From contig NZ_VFID01000002.1 of the NCBI RefSeq assembly GCF_006542425.1, positions 124,001 to 188,000 of the forward strand: a stretch of DNA of 64,000 nucleotides. Direction: 5' to 3'. A program made the position numbers and the translations under genes. Positions 45,462 to 54,535 of this stretch are shown one piece after another. The DNA is from Pseudoxanthomonas sp. z9. Its GTDB lineage: Bacteria; Pseudomonadota; Gammaproteobacteria; Xanthomonadales; Xanthomonadaceae. Every line of letters begins with the position of its first letter. Position 1 is the first letter of the stretch. The notes beneath the pieces were generated by a model. The model was not told where the DNA came from and ran no database searches. It saw nothing but the letters and a program-made list of their open reading frames with translations.

Positions 45462-47814
45462 AGGCCTGGACGCGCGGGATCGCCGCTGGCGCGCGGGCTG
45501 GCGCTGGCTGGCCCTGCTGTGGCTGCTCGTGGTGGCCGCGGTCGCGGCGCACCAGTGGCGGTTCTGGCAGCATCCGCCGATCGACAGCGACATCCTGGCG
45601 CTGTTGCCGCGCGATGCCGACGATCGCGTGCTGGCCGATGCCACCGAGCGCATCGCCGATGCCGGCGCGCGCCAGATTGTGGTGTTGCTGGGCGCGGCCA
45701 CGCCGGAGCAGGCGCGCCGGGCCGAGGCGGCGTTCCGGCGCTCCCTGGCCGGCGAGGACACGGCGCGGTTGCCGTTTGCCGCGGCCGACAACGCCGCCGA
45801 CTGGTTTCCGCAGGCGCAGGCCTTCTACGCACCGTATCGCGATCGCCTGTTGACGCCCGGACAGCGCGGGCAATTGACGAGCACCGGAGTCGGCACCTTC
45901 GCCGAGCAAGCGCTAGCCGCGCTGTACGGACCCATGGGCGCACCCCGGTTGACCGAATGGCGACAGGACCCGCTCGGCCTGTGGCCGCAATGGTGGCAGG
46001 CGCGTGCGCAGGCGTCGGGGCTGCGCGTGGGCGAGGACGGCCTGCTGGAGAAGGACGGCCTGCACTGGAGCGTGCTCACCTTCCAGACCCGCGCCTCGGC
46101 GTTCCGGCTCGATGGCGAACGCATCATCCAGGACGCGCTGGATCGCGCTGGCGCAGCCGCGCGCACGGCCGAGCCCTCGGTGCGGGTGCTGCGCGCGGGC
46201 GTGCCGCTGCATGCCGAGGCGGCGGCGGTGCAGGCCAACCGCGAAATCAACACCATCGGCTGGGGCTCGCTGGCGGCGGTGTTGCTGCTGGTGTGGCTGG
46301 CGTTCCGTTCGCTGCGTCCGATCCTGCTGGTGGCCGCGTCGCTGATCATCGGTTGCGCGACCGCGCTGTCGGTGACCGCGCTGGTATTCGGCCAGGTCCA
46401 CCTGCTGACCCTGATTTTCGGCGCCAGCCTGGTCGGCGTGGCCGAGGACTACGGCATCCACTGGTTCGCCTCGCGCCAGGGCGTGGCGGCGGAACGACGC
46501 TGGGCGTTGCTGCGCCACCTGTTGCCGGGCCTGTGGCTGGCGCTGGCGACCAGCGCGCTGGCCTATCTGGCGCTGGGATTGGCGCCGTTCCCGGGCCTGC
46601 GGCAGATGGCGCTGTTCTCGGTGGTCGGATTGACCGGCGCGTTCCTGACGGTGATCTGTCTGTTCCCCTGGCTCGATGGCGGCCAGGTGCGCGACACGCG
46701 TTTCTCGCAGGCGATTGGCCGGTCGCTGGAACGCTGGCCGCGCGCCGTTCGCAGCCGTGGCTGGATCGTGGCGGGTGCGGTGCTGGCGGTGGTGCTGGTC
46801 GCCGGCCTGCTACGCGTGCGCGGTAATGACGACCTGCGCAGCCTGCAATCCTCACCGCCGGCGGTGATGGCCCAGCAGATCGAAGTGGGGCGGCTGCTGG
46901 GGATGCCCAGTCCGGCGCAGTTCTTCCTGATCCGCGCCGGCGATGCCGAGACGCTGCTACAACGCGAGGAAGCATTGACCGCACGCCTGCGCAAGCTGGA
47001 AACCGATGGTCGCATCGGCGGCTACCGCGCCATCAGCGACTGGTTGCCGTCGCAGCGACGGCAACAGGCCGATGCCGCGTTGAGCGGGCGGGTGGAAAGC
47101 GCGGTGATGGCGCAGGTCGGGCAGGTGCTGGGCGAATCGCTGGCGCGACCGGATTTCAGCGCCACGGCCTTGCGACCCGAGGCATGGCTGGCCTCACCGG
47201 TGTCCGCGCCGTTCCGCCACCAGTGGCTGGGGCAGGTGGGCGGACAATTGGCCAGTGTGGTCCTGATAGACGATCTGGGGCGCGAAGGCGCGCTGGCGTT
47301 GCTGGAACAACAGGCCGCGCAACTGCCCGGGGTGCGCTGGGTCGATCGCACCGCCGACTTCTCGCGGCTGCTGCGCCATTACCGCCACCTGATGAGTGGT
47401 CTGCTGCTGGCCGGTGCGGTGCTGGTGTATGCGTTGCTGTGGTGGCGCTACCGCGCCGGTGCCTGGCGGGTGATGTTGCCGACCCTGCTGGCCGGCGCGT
47501 TGACCGTGGCGCTGCTGGGGCTGGCCGGGCAGCCGCTGCAACTGTTCAACGTGCTGGCCCTGCTGCTGTTGCTGGGCATGGGCATCGACTACGGCATCTT
47601 CCTGACCGAACACCGCGGCGACGCCAGTGCCTGGATGGCGGTGTGCATCGGCGCGGCCAGCACCTGGCTGTCGTTCGGGCTGCTGGCGCTGTCGGCGACA
47701 CCGGCGTTGCGCGCGTTCGGCCTCACCCTGCTGCTGGGCATCGGCCTGGTCTGGCTGGTTTCACCGTTGTTCCGCCCATCGGCGGCTTCCCCGTCCCCTC
47801 AAGAGCACGAGTAG
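45454..47814 (+). CDS. MMPL/RND-family exporter (ApeM-like)
   Basis: The 786-residue protein has about 12 membrane helices in two halves, each with a large periplasmic loop. LLLVWLAFRSLRPILLVAAS and LTLIFGASLVGVAEDYGIHWF mark the first half; NVLALLLLLGMGIDYGIFLTEHRG marks the second, with the intramembrane Asp typical of MMPL/RND pumps. It probably moves the aryl polyene lipid out of the inner membrane. It appears to start with TTG 45454 inside the end of the LolA-like gene. Confidence 0.9.
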   Translation: MTEGLDARDRRWRAGWRWLALLWLLVVAAVAAHQWRFWQHPPIDSDILALLPRDADDRVLADATERIADAGARQIVVLLGAATPEQARRAEAAFRRSLAGEDTARLPFAAADNAADWFPQAQAFYAPYRDRLLTPGQRGQLTSTGVGTFAEQALAALYGPMGAPRLTEWRQDPLGLWPQWWQARAQASGLRVGEDGLLEKDGLHWSVLTFQTRASAFRLDGERIIQDALDRAGAAARTAEPSVRVLRAGVPLHAEAAAVQANREINTIGWGSLAAVLLLVWLAFRSLRPILLVAASLIIGCATALSVTALVFGQVHLLTLIFGASLVGVAEDYGIHWFASRQGVAAERRWALLRHLLPGLWLALATSALAYLALGLAPFPGLRQMALFSVVGLTGAFLTVICLFPWLDGGQVRDTRFSQAIGRSLERWPRAVRSRGWIVAGAVLAVVLVAGLLRVRGNDDLRSLQSSPPAVMAQQIEVGRLLGMPSPAQFFLIRAGDAETLLQREEALTARLRKLETDGRIGGYRAISDWLPSQRRQQADAALSGRVESAVMAQVGQVLGESLARPDFSATALRPEAWLASPVSAPFRHQWLGQVGGQLASVVLIDDLGREGALALLEQQAAQLPGVRWVDRTADFSRLLRHYRHLMSGLLLAGAVLVYALLWWRYRAGAWRVMLPTLLAGALTVALLGLAGQPLQLFNVLALLLLLGMGIDYGIFLTEHRGDASAWMAVCIGAASTWLSFGLLALSATPALRAFGLTLLLGIGLVWLVSPLFRPSAASPSPQEHE

Positions 47815-47820
47815 CAAGGA

Positions 47821-49053
47821 ATGAAAATCGAACAGACGGAAATCCTGATCATCGGCGCGGGCCCGGCGGGCTCGGTGGCGGCGGCGATGCTGCGCCAGCA
47901 GGGACGCCGCGTGCTGATCCTGGAACGCGAGCAGTTCCCGCGCTTCTCCATCGGCGAGAGCCTGCTGCCGCAGAGCATGGAATACATCGAGGCCGCCGGG
48001 CTGCTGCAGGACGTGGTGGAAGCCGGCTTCCAGTACAAGAACGGCGCCGCGTTCGTGCGCGGCGAGCGCACCACCCAGTTCGATTTCCGCGACAAGTTCT
48101 CGCCGGGCTGGGGCACCACCTACCAGGTGCAGCGCGCCGACTTCGACCACGTACTGGCCAAGGGCGCGGAGCGGATGGGCGCGGAGGTCCGTTATCGCCA
48201 CGAGGTGCTGGCCGCCGAACCGGGCGAGCGCCCGCGGGTGACTGTGCGTTCGCCGGAGGGCGAGACCTATCAGGTCGAAGCGGACTTCATGCTGGACGCC
48301 AGCGGCTTCGGACGGCTGCTGCCCAAGCTGCTGAAACTGGAATCGCCGTCGAATTTCCCGGTGCGCGGGGCCATCTTCACGCACGTTCGCGACCACATCG
48401 CGCAGGATGCCGGCTTCGATCGCAACAAGATCCTGATCACCACCCACCCCGAGCACGTCGACGTATGGTATTGGACCATCCCGTTCTCCAATGGCTGCTG
48501 CTCGCTGGGCGTGGTCGCGGAAATGGAATTCCTCAACCGCTATCCGGGCACGGAGCTGGAGCGCCTGCAGGCGATCGTCGGCGAGGATCCCAACCTGACC
48601 CGGCTGCTGAAGGACGCCGAGTGGGCGGTGCTGCCGGTGCGCCAGATCACCGGTTACTCGGCCAACGTGAACTCGCTGTGGGGGCCGGGCTACGCGCTGC
48701 TGGGCAACGCCGGCGAGTTCCTGGATCCGGTGTTCTCCTCGGGCGTGACCATCGCCTTCAAGTCGGCGCAACTCGCGGCCGACTGCCTGCGGCGCCGCTA
48801 CGCGGGCGAAACGGTGGACTGGGAAACCGACTACTCGATACCGCTGCGCGCGGGCGTGCAGACCTTCCGCCGTTTCGTGGAGGCGTGGTATGCGGGCGGC
48901 TTCCAGAAGATCATTTTCCATCCTGACCAGCAGCCGGAGATCCGCCGCATGATCTGCTCGATCCTGGCCGGCTACGCCTGGGATACCCGCAACCCGTACG
49001 TCGCCGACACCGGCCGCCGCCTGCGCGTGCTGGAGGAACTGTGCGACGCCTGA
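47821..49053 (+). CDS. Flavin-dependent halogenase-like oxidoreductase
   Basis: A 410-residue FAD protein of the tryptophan/phenolic halogenase superfamily. The N-terminal FAD loop is IIGAGPAGSVAAAML (about residues 10-24), followed by FPRFSIGESLLP. The halogenase hallmark WxWxIP is present as WYWTIPF (about residues 215-221), and Lys in KNGAAF may be the catalytic Lys. Xanthomonadins carry bromine on the aryl head, and halogenase genes of this kind occur in their clusters, so aryl bromination or chlorination is likely. It begins 6 bp after the MMPL gene. Confidence 0.87.
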   Translation: MKIEQTEILIIGAGPAGSVAAAMLRQQGRRVLILEREQFPRFSIGESLLPQSMEYIEAAGLLQDVVEAGFQYKNGAAFVRGERTTQFDFRDKFSPGWGTTYQVQRADFDHVLAKGAERMGAEVRYRHEVLAAEPGERPRVTVRSPEGETYQVEADFMLDASGFGRLLPKLLKLESPSNFPVRGAIFTHVRDHIAQDAGFDRNKILITTHPEHVDVWYWTIPFSNGCCSLGVVAEMEFLNRYPGTELERLQAIVGEDPNLTRLLKDAEWAVLPVRQITGYSANVNSLWGPGYALLGNAGEFLDPVFSSGVTIAFKSAQLAADCLRRRYAGETVDWETDYSIPLRAGVQTFRRFVEAWYAGGFQKIIFHPDQQPEIRRMICSILAGYAWDTRNPYVADTGRRLRVLEELCDA

Positions 49054-49586
49054 TCGTCCTGTTGGGCATGCTGTGCCTGCTGGCGGCCTGCACGCACCGC
49101 GCGCCGGCACCGGCGGTCGCGTTGCCGCCGCTGCGGCTGGCGCCTGCCGCACTGGGCCAGCCGCTGGCGGTGCAGCAGCGCCTGCATTTCCAGTTCGGCG
49201 CGCAGCAACGCGATCTGGATGCCTTGCTGGAAGTGGACGCGCAGGAAGTGCGGCTGGCGGTGCAGGCACTCGGCCAATCCGGCGTGCGCCTGCAATGGGA
49301 TGGCCGCGAACTGCACCAGCAACGCGCGCCCTGGCTGCCGGCGGCGGTGCGCGGCGAGCGCGTGCTGGATGATCTCCAGTTCGCCCTGTGGCCGCTGGAA
49401 GCCGTGCGTGGCGCCTTGCCCGCCGGGTGGCGGGTGGAGGACGATGGCCACGAGCGTCGGCTGCTGCGCGACGGCACCGCCTGGCTGGTGCTGACCCGCG
49501 ACGCGCCGGACAACCTGCGGCTGCGCAACCTGGCCGAAGGCTACGCGCTGGACATCCAGACCGTGGGCGGAGGGGCCAACCCGTGA
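49041..49586 (+). CDS. DUF3261 lipoprotein of the aryl polyene cluster
   Basis: The 181-residue protein has a signal peptide with lipobox LLAAC (Cys about residue 17) and a LolB-like beta-rich domain (LHFQFGAQQRDLDALLEVD). DUF3261 lipoproteins sit beside the MMPL and LolA-like genes in aryl polyene clusters and may accept the product at the outer membrane. It starts with GTG 49041 inside the halogenase gene and overlaps the next start by GTGA. Confidence 0.8.
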   Translation: MRRLIVLLGMLCLLAACTHRAPAPAVALPPLRLAPAALGQPLAVQQRLHFQFGAQQRDLDALLEVDAQEVRLAVQALGQSGVRLQWDGRELHQQRAPWLPAAVRGERVLDDLQFALWPLEAVRGALPAGWRVEDDGHERRLLRDGTAWLVLTRDAPDNLRLRNLAEGYALDIQTVGGGANP

Positions 49587-50773
49587 ACACCGCGCCGGTC
49601 TTCCTCAACGAACTCGGCATCACCTGCGCGCTGGGCACCGGCCGCGACGCGGTGGCGACCGCGCTGTTCGCCGGCGAGGCGCCCGGCGGCGTGCGCCTCA
49701 GCGAAGCGCTCACCCCCGGGCGACCGCTCATGCTGGGCGCGGTGACCGGCGTCCTGCCGGATCTGTCCGACTGCCCGCTGCCGTTGCGCGGACGCAACAA
49801 CGCGCTGTTGCGCGGCGCATTCACCCAGATCGCACCGGCCGTGGCCGCCGCCATCGACCGATATGGCGCCGACCGGGTGGCGGTGGTGCTGGGGACCAGC
49901 ACCTCCGGCATCGGCGAATCCGAACAGGCCTTGCCGTTCAAGCACGAACACGGCAGTTGGCCGGCGGGCTTCCACTACGCCCAGCAGGAAATCGGCACGC
50001 CGGCGCGGTTCGTCGCCGCCGAAGCGGGCGTGCACGGTCCGGCCTGGACGATATCGACCGCCTGTTCCTCCAGTGCCAAGGCCCTGGCTTCGGGGGCGCG
50101 CCTGCTGCGCGCCGGCATCGTCGACGCGGTGATCGCGGGCGGCGCGGATTCTCTTTGCCGCTTCACCATCGACGGCTTCAGCGCGCTGGAGTCGGTATCG
50201 GCCGCCCGCTGCAATCCGTTCTCGCGTCATCGCAACGGCATCAACATCGGCGAGGGCGCCGCGCTGTTCCTGATGACCCGTGAACCCGGACCGGTACGGC
50301 TGGCCGGGGGGGGCGAAACCGCCGATGCCCACCACATTTCCGCACCCGAGCCGCAGGGCGTCGGCGCCATCGCCGCGATCGGACAGGCATTGGCGCGCGC
50401 GGGCGTGCAGGCCGATGACATCGACTACGTCAACCTGCACGGCACCGCCACGCCGCAGAACGATGCGATGGAAAGCCGCGCGGTCGCCGCGACGATGCGG
50501 CCCGGCACGCCGGTGAGTTCGACCAAGCCGCTGACCGGGCACACCCTGGGCGCGGCGGGCGCGATCGAGGCCGGGCTGTCGTGGCTCGCGCTGGCGGCCA
50601 ATCCCGGACACAAGCTGCCGCCGCACTGGTGGGACGGCGAGGTGGATCCGGAGCTGGCGCCGCTGCACTTCGCCGCACCCGGCGAGCGCGCCGCGCGTCC
50701 GCTGCGGCATGTGCTCAGCCATTCTTTCGCCTTTGGCGGCAGCAATGCCGTGCTGCTGCTGGGAGCCGGATGA
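49583..50773 (+). CDS. Beta-ketoacyl-ACP synthase (ApeO-like)
   Basis: A 396-residue condensing enzyme. The Cys-His-His triad is seen in STACSSSAK, LHGTATPQND and TGHTLGAAGA, and HSFAFGGSN near the end is the gatekeeper loop. It is the likely partner of the ketosynthase-like chain-length factor at the start of the cluster. GTG 49583 is chosen from the GTGA overlap with the lipoprotein gene; no ATG gives a better start. Confidence 0.92.
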   Translation: MNTAPVFLNELGITCALGTGRDAVATALFAGEAPGGVRLSEALTPGRPLMLGAVTGVLPDLSDCPLPLRGRNNALLRGAFTQIAPAVAAAIDRYGADRVAVVLGTSTSGIGESEQALPFKHEHGSWPAGFHYAQQEIGTPARFVAAEAGVHGPAWTISTACSSSAKALASGARLLRAGIVDAVIAGGADSLCRFTIDGFSALESVSAARCNPFSRHRNGINIGEGAALFLMTREPGPVRLAGGGETADAHHISAPEPQGVGAIAAIGQALARAGVQADDIDYVNLHGTATPQNDAMESRAVAATMRPGTPVSSTKPLTGHTLGAAGAIEAGLSWLALAANPGHKLPPHWWDGEVDPELAPLHFAAPGERAARPLRHVLSHSFAFGGSNAVLLLGAG

Positions 50774-51270
50774 TGAATCTGGACAACGCGCGCCCGTCGC
50801 CGGCCGCCGATGCGGCGCATCCGCTGTACGACATCGAACGGGTCATCCCGCACCGCGGCACCCTGCGCCTGATCGACCGCCTGCTCGACTGGGACGATGA
50901 GCGGGTGGCGGTCGAGGTGCGGGTCCCGGCCGACGGGCCGTTCAGCGAGGAGGCCGGCGTGCCGGCCTGGGTCGGGGTCGAATACATGGCCCAGGCCATC
51001 GCCGCCTGGGCCGGCTGTCGCGCCCGCCAGGCCGGCGGCGAGCCGAGTATCGGTTTCCTGCTGGGCACCCGCCGCTACCAGTCGGCCTGGCCCCATTTCC
51101 CGGCCGGCACCCTGCTGCGGGTGGAGGCGATCCGCGAGCTGTTGGGCGACAATGGCCTGGGGATGTTCGCCTGCCGGATCGAGGCGAACGGGGACGAAAT
51201 CGCAAGCGCCAACGTGTCGGTGTTCGAACCACCGGACGCGATGGCCTATCTGGAGAACGAGCAAGCATGA
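50770..51270 (+). CDS. 3-hydroxyacyl-ACP dehydratase (ApeP-like hotdog)
   Basis: The 166-residue hotdog protein has VIPHRGTLRLIDRLLDWDD with the catalytic His and VGVEYMAQAIAAWAG with the acidic residue. In Xenorhabdus ApeP acts with ApeI as a dehydratase pair, so its partner here is probably the hotdog domain fused to the ligase. Two ATGs (50770, 50773) overlap the ketosynthase stop. Confidence 0.88.
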   Translation: MMNLDNARPSPAADAAHPLYDIERVIPHRGTLRLIDRLLDWDDERVAVEVRVPADGPFSEEAGVPAWVGVEYMAQAIAAWAGCRARQAGGEPSIGFLLGTRRYQSAWPHFPAGTLLRVEAIRELLGDNGLGMFACRIEANGDEIASANVSVFEPPDAMAYLENEQA

Positions 51271-52001
51271 GTGGAGACTCGACGGTCCTGGTCACCGGGG
51301 CCAGCCGTGGCATTGGCCGCGCGATCGCGCTGCGTGCCGCGCAGGACGGGTTCGACGTGGTGGTGCATTACCGCAGCCGGGTGGAGGAAGCCGAGGCCGT
51401 GGCCGCGGAGATCCGCGCGCTTGGCCGGCAGGCGCGGGTGATGGGTTTCGACGTGGGCGATCGCGCCGCCGCCGCGCAGGCGCTGGAAGCCGACGTGGCC
51501 GCGCACGGCGCCTACTACGGCGTGGTCTGCAACGCGGGCATCGCCCGAGACAACGCCTTCCCGGCGATGAGCGGGGAGGACTGGGACGCGGTGATCCACA
51601 CCAACCTGGATGCGTTCTACAACGTGCTCAACCCGCTGACCATGCCGATGGTGCGCCGGCGCAAGCCCGGCCGCATCGTCACCCTGTCGTCGGTGTCGGG
51701 CCTGGTCGGCAACCGCGGGCAGGCCAACTACAGCGCCGCCAAGGCCGGCATCATCGGCGCGACCAAGGCGCTGGCACTGGAACTGGCCAGCCGCGAAATC
51801 ACCGTCAACTGCGTCGCGCCGGGGTTGATCAACACCGAGATGGTGGCCGGCGAAGTGGCCGAGGAAGCGCTCAAGCTGATTCCGATGCGGCGCATGGGGC
51901 AACCGGAGGAAGTCGCCGCGGTGGTGGCGTTCCTGCTGTCGCCGGCGGCGGCCTACGTGACCCGCCAGGTCATCTCCGTCAACGGAGGGCTGATCGGATG
52001 A
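51267..52001 (+). CDS. 3-oxoacyl-ACP reductase (FabG/ApeQ-like)
   Basis: A 244-residue SDR with VTGASRGIGRAIALRA, CNAGIARD, the catalytic Ser in TLSSVSG and YSAAKAG. It ends VISVNGGLIG like FabG. It reduces the beta-keto group during polyene elongation. ATGA overlaps join it to the dehydratase before and the ketosynthase after it. Confidence 0.93.
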   Translation: MSGDSTVLVTGASRGIGRAIALRAAQDGFDVVVHYRSRVEEAEAVAAEIRALGRQARVMGFDVGDRAAAAQALEADVAAHGAYYGVVCNAGIARDNAFPAMSGEDWDAVIHTNLDAFYNVLNPLTMPMVRRRKPGRIVTLSSVSGLVGNRGQANYSAAKAGIIGATKALALELASREITVNCVAPGLINTEMVAGEVAEEALKLIPMRRMGQPEEVAAVVAFLLSPAAAYVTRQVISVNGGLIG

Positions 52002-53239
52002 GCACCCAACTGAAACGCGTGGTAGTCACCGGCGCCGGCACGATCAGCCCGCTCGGCAACGACTGGCCCAGCGTGCACCTGCGCCTGCGCGAGTGCCGCA
52101 ACGCCGTGCGGCACATGCAAGAGTGGGACATCTACGATGGCCTCAACACCAAGCTGGCCGCGCCGGCCGCCGAGTTCGAATTGCCGCCGCACTACAACCG
52201 CAAGACCACCCGCAGCATGGGCCGGGTCGCGCTGATGGCCGTGCGCGCCACCGAACTGGCGTTGGAGCAGGCTGGTTTGCTGGGCGATCCGCTGCTGGGT
52301 AGCGGCAAGGTTGGCGTGTCCTACGGTTCGTCCGCCGGTACCCACAGCGCCATCGGCGACTTCGGCCGGATGCTCAACGAGCACACCACCGAAGGCATCA
52401 ACGCCACCACCTACCTGAAGATGATGAGCCACACCGCGCCGGTCAATATCGGCGTGTTCTTCGGCCTGACCGGCCGGGTCATCACCACCTCCAGCGCCTG
52501 TACCTCGGGCAGCCAGGGCATCGGTTCGGCCTACGAGGCGATTCGCTTCGGCAAGCAGATCGCAATGGTCGCCGGCGGCGCCGAACAGCTCGACGCCACC
52601 GCCGCGGCGGTGTTCGACACCCTGTTCGCCACCAGCGTGCGCAACGACGATCCGCAGAGCACGCCGCGCCCGTTCGACGCCGGTCGCGACGGGCTGGTGC
52701 TGGGCGAGGGCGCCTGCACGCTGATCCTGGAAGAACTGGAACATGCGCGCGCGCGTGGTGCCCACATCCTGGCCGAGGTCGTGGGCTACGGCACCAACAG
52801 CGACGGCCAGCACGTCACCCAGCCCAGCGCCGACACCATGGCCGAGGCGATGCAACTGGCGCTGGAAGACGCCGGCCTGACGCCGGACGCCATCGACTAC
52901 GTCAACGCGCACGGCACCGCCACCGATCACGGCGACATCGCCGAGACCACCGCGACCGCGCAGGTGTTCGGTCCGCGCATTCCGATCAGCTCGCTGAAGA
53001 GCTACGTCGGCCACACCCTGGGCGCCTGCGGAGCCTACGAGGCCTGGGCGACCATCCAGATGATGCGCGAGGGCTGGTTCGCCCCCACGCTCAACCTGGA
53101 AGCGCGCGATCCGCGCTGCGCCGAGCTGGACTACATTACCGGCGAGGGCCGCGAACTGCGGGCCGAACACGTGATGAGCAACAACTTCGCCTTCGGCGGC
53201 ATCAACACCTCGCTGATTTTCCGCCGCTGGCAGGAATGA
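51998..53239 (+). CDS. Beta-ketoacyl-ACP synthase II-like (ApeR-like)
   Basis: The 413-residue FabF-like ketosynthase has SSACTSGSQG with the nucleophile Cys, NAHGTATDHGD and YVGHTLGACGA for the two His, and NNFAFGGINTSL. It is the second condensing enzyme of the cluster. In known systems one KS starts and one extends, but which is which cannot be read here. ATG 51998 overlaps the reductase stop. Confidence 0.93.
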   Translation: MSTQLKRVVVTGAGTISPLGNDWPSVHLRLRECRNAVRHMQEWDIYDGLNTKLAAPAAEFELPPHYNRKTTRSMGRVALMAVRATELALEQAGLLGDPLLGSGKVGVSYGSSAGTHSAIGDFGRMLNEHTTEGINATTYLKMMSHTAPVNIGVFFGLTGRVITTSSACTSGSQGIGSAYEAIRFGKQIAMVAGGAEQLDATAAAVFDTLFATSVRNDDPQSTPRPFDAGRDGLVLGEGACTLILEELEHARARGAHILAEVVGYGTNSDGQHVTQPSADTMAEAMQLALEDAGLTPDAIDYVNAHGTATDHGDIAETTATAQVFGPRIPISSLKSYVGHTLGACGAYEAWATIQMMREGWFAPTLNLEARDPRCAELDYITGEGRELRAEHVMSNNFAFGGINTSLIFRRWQE

Positions 53240-53271
53240 CGACCGTCTTTTCCACTACAAGGAGTACCCCG

Positions 53272-53712
53272 ATGAAACGCCTTCTCACCGCCGCCCTGCT
53301 GACCCTATCCATCGCCGCGCCGAACGCCTTCGCCGGCGACACCCGCCTGGAACTGCCGCTGCAGGACCTGATCGACTCGCCGCAGGCCAAGGAAGCCGGC
53401 ATCGACGGCAGCGTGCGTTTCTACCTGTCCGGCCAGGCCCACCCCGCGGTGGTCTCGCGCATGGGCGAGGACGTCTCCAACAAGAAAACCAATGGCGTCG
53501 GCAAGAGCGATGTCGAATCCTGCCGCTGGGTCGCCCTGTCGGTGCTCAAGGCCTTCCAGGAAAGCGCCAAGGCGCGCGGCGCCAACGCGGTGGTCGACAT
53601 CACCAGCTACTTCAAGAAGAACGAATTCAAGAGCCCCACCAATTACGAATGCTACGCCGGCAACATCATGTCGGGCGTGGCGCTGAAGGGGACTTACGCG
53701 AAGGTGAAGTGA
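53272..53712 (+). CDS. Secreted protein of unknown function at the end of the aryl polyene cluster
   Basis: The 146-residue protein has a signal peptide (about residues 1-22, ending NAFA) and a compact domain with SCRWVALSVLKAFQESAKARG, GANAVVDITSYFK and CYAGNIMSGVALKG. Two Cys may pair. Homologues next to pigment genes in xanthomonads have been labelled excinuclease ATPase subunits, which the sequence does not support. The fold may be related to YbjQ-type domains. AAGGAG precedes ATG 53272, 32 bp after the ketosynthase. Confidence 0.72.
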   Translation: MKRLLTAALLTLSIAAPNAFAGDTRLELPLQDLIDSPQAKEAGIDGSVRFYLSGQAHPAVVSRMGEDVSNKKTNGVGKSDVESCRWVALSVLKAFQESAKARGANAVVDITSYFKKNEFKSPTNYECYAGNIMSGVALKGTYAKVK

Positions 53713-53750
53713 GGGGACAACGGCCATCGAGAGGGGCCACGGACGATGCC

Positions 53751-54062
53751 ATGAAGATCATCCTCCCGATGTTTTACATCGTCGTTATCGTGAGTTTTCT
53801 CGGCACATGGAAGATATTGAAGCGTCTGAAACGCGATTCGCCGGCGGTTTTCAGCGCCGCCGGCATTCGCGAGATTGACTGGTGGTTTTCCTGCCTGCGT
53901 GGAGTATTCCGGTTGGCCTTCTCAGGGCTTGCCAATGAGATCGACTGGCGTTCCAGGTCAGTGCTTCGAATTTTCAGCCTCTGTTATGTCCTGCTGATCG
54001 TGATCTCGGTTCTTCTCGCTTTTGCGCCACAGGCACTTTACCCGTTGGGAGTCCGGCAATGA
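53751..54062 (+). CDS. Small membrane protein of unknown function
   Basis: A 103-residue protein with an N-terminal membrane helix (ILPMFYIVVIVSFLGTW) and a C-terminal one (IFSLCYVLLIVISVLLAF), joined by a basic middle part. The base composition is clearly more AT-rich than the neighbouring pigment genes, which suggests a later acquisition. The next ORF starts 10 bp after the stop. I do not recognise the family. Confidence 0.62.
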   Translation: MKIILPMFYIVVIVSFLGTWKILKRLKRDSPAVFSAAGIREIDWWFSCLRGVFRLAFSGLANEIDWRSRSVLRIFSLCYVLLIVISVLLAFAPQALYPLGVRQ

Positions 54063-54072
54063 GGAGTCGGAG

Positions 54073-54318
54073 ATGATCGGCATTCCTAAGTCGATGTGGT
54101 TGATGAATTTCGCCATCATTGCCGGGATGGTGCTATCCGGCGTCGCATTTCTGGCGGGATGGATGACTGCGATTGATCGGTTTTATGCCGTGGCGATCGC
54201 AACCGTCGCGGTCAGCTGGGGCGTTGCCGTTTGCGCTTGGATATTCAACATGGTCCGGCAAGCTGGTGGAGCTTATAGGAACATCAGGAGGACGCCGTTT
54301 CGCGATCAGATCTGGTAG
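54073..54318 (+). CDS. Small membrane protein of unknown function
   Basis: An 81-residue protein with two membrane helices (about residues 8-28 and 34-56) and a basic tail. GAGGAG at 54061 serves ATG 54073. It forms a pair with the ORF before it and shares its AT-richer composition. Function is unknown. The 189-bp gap that follows contains no gene. Confidence 0.58.
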   Translation: MIGIPKSMWLMNFAIIAGMVLSGVAFLAGWMTAIDRFYAVAIATVAVSWGVAVCAWIFNMVRQAGGAYRNIRRTPFRDQIW

Positions 54319-54507
54319 CCGGAATGACTGGCACGCAGGTTCATCTCAATGCATGCGCTGATGACGAGCATCGAAGCTCATGATTCCTGAGAGGTATCCT
54401 GCTCATTCCACTCACTCTTTGAATTTCCATGAGCGAGTTGGCGGTGTGCATTGCGCATGGGGACCGATGCGTGGTGCGTGGTTCCACGCATTGGTTGTGG
54501 ACACAGA

Positions 54508-54535
54508 ACGCGGGCGCTAGCAGCCCGCGTTTTTG
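54508..54535 (+). terminator. Intrinsic terminator after the small membrane ORFs
   Basis: ACGCGGGC and GCCCGCGT form an 8-bp stem with a 7-nt loop, followed by TTTTTG. It faces the convergent XAC0095-like gene, whose stop begins at 54536. Confidence 0.8.
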
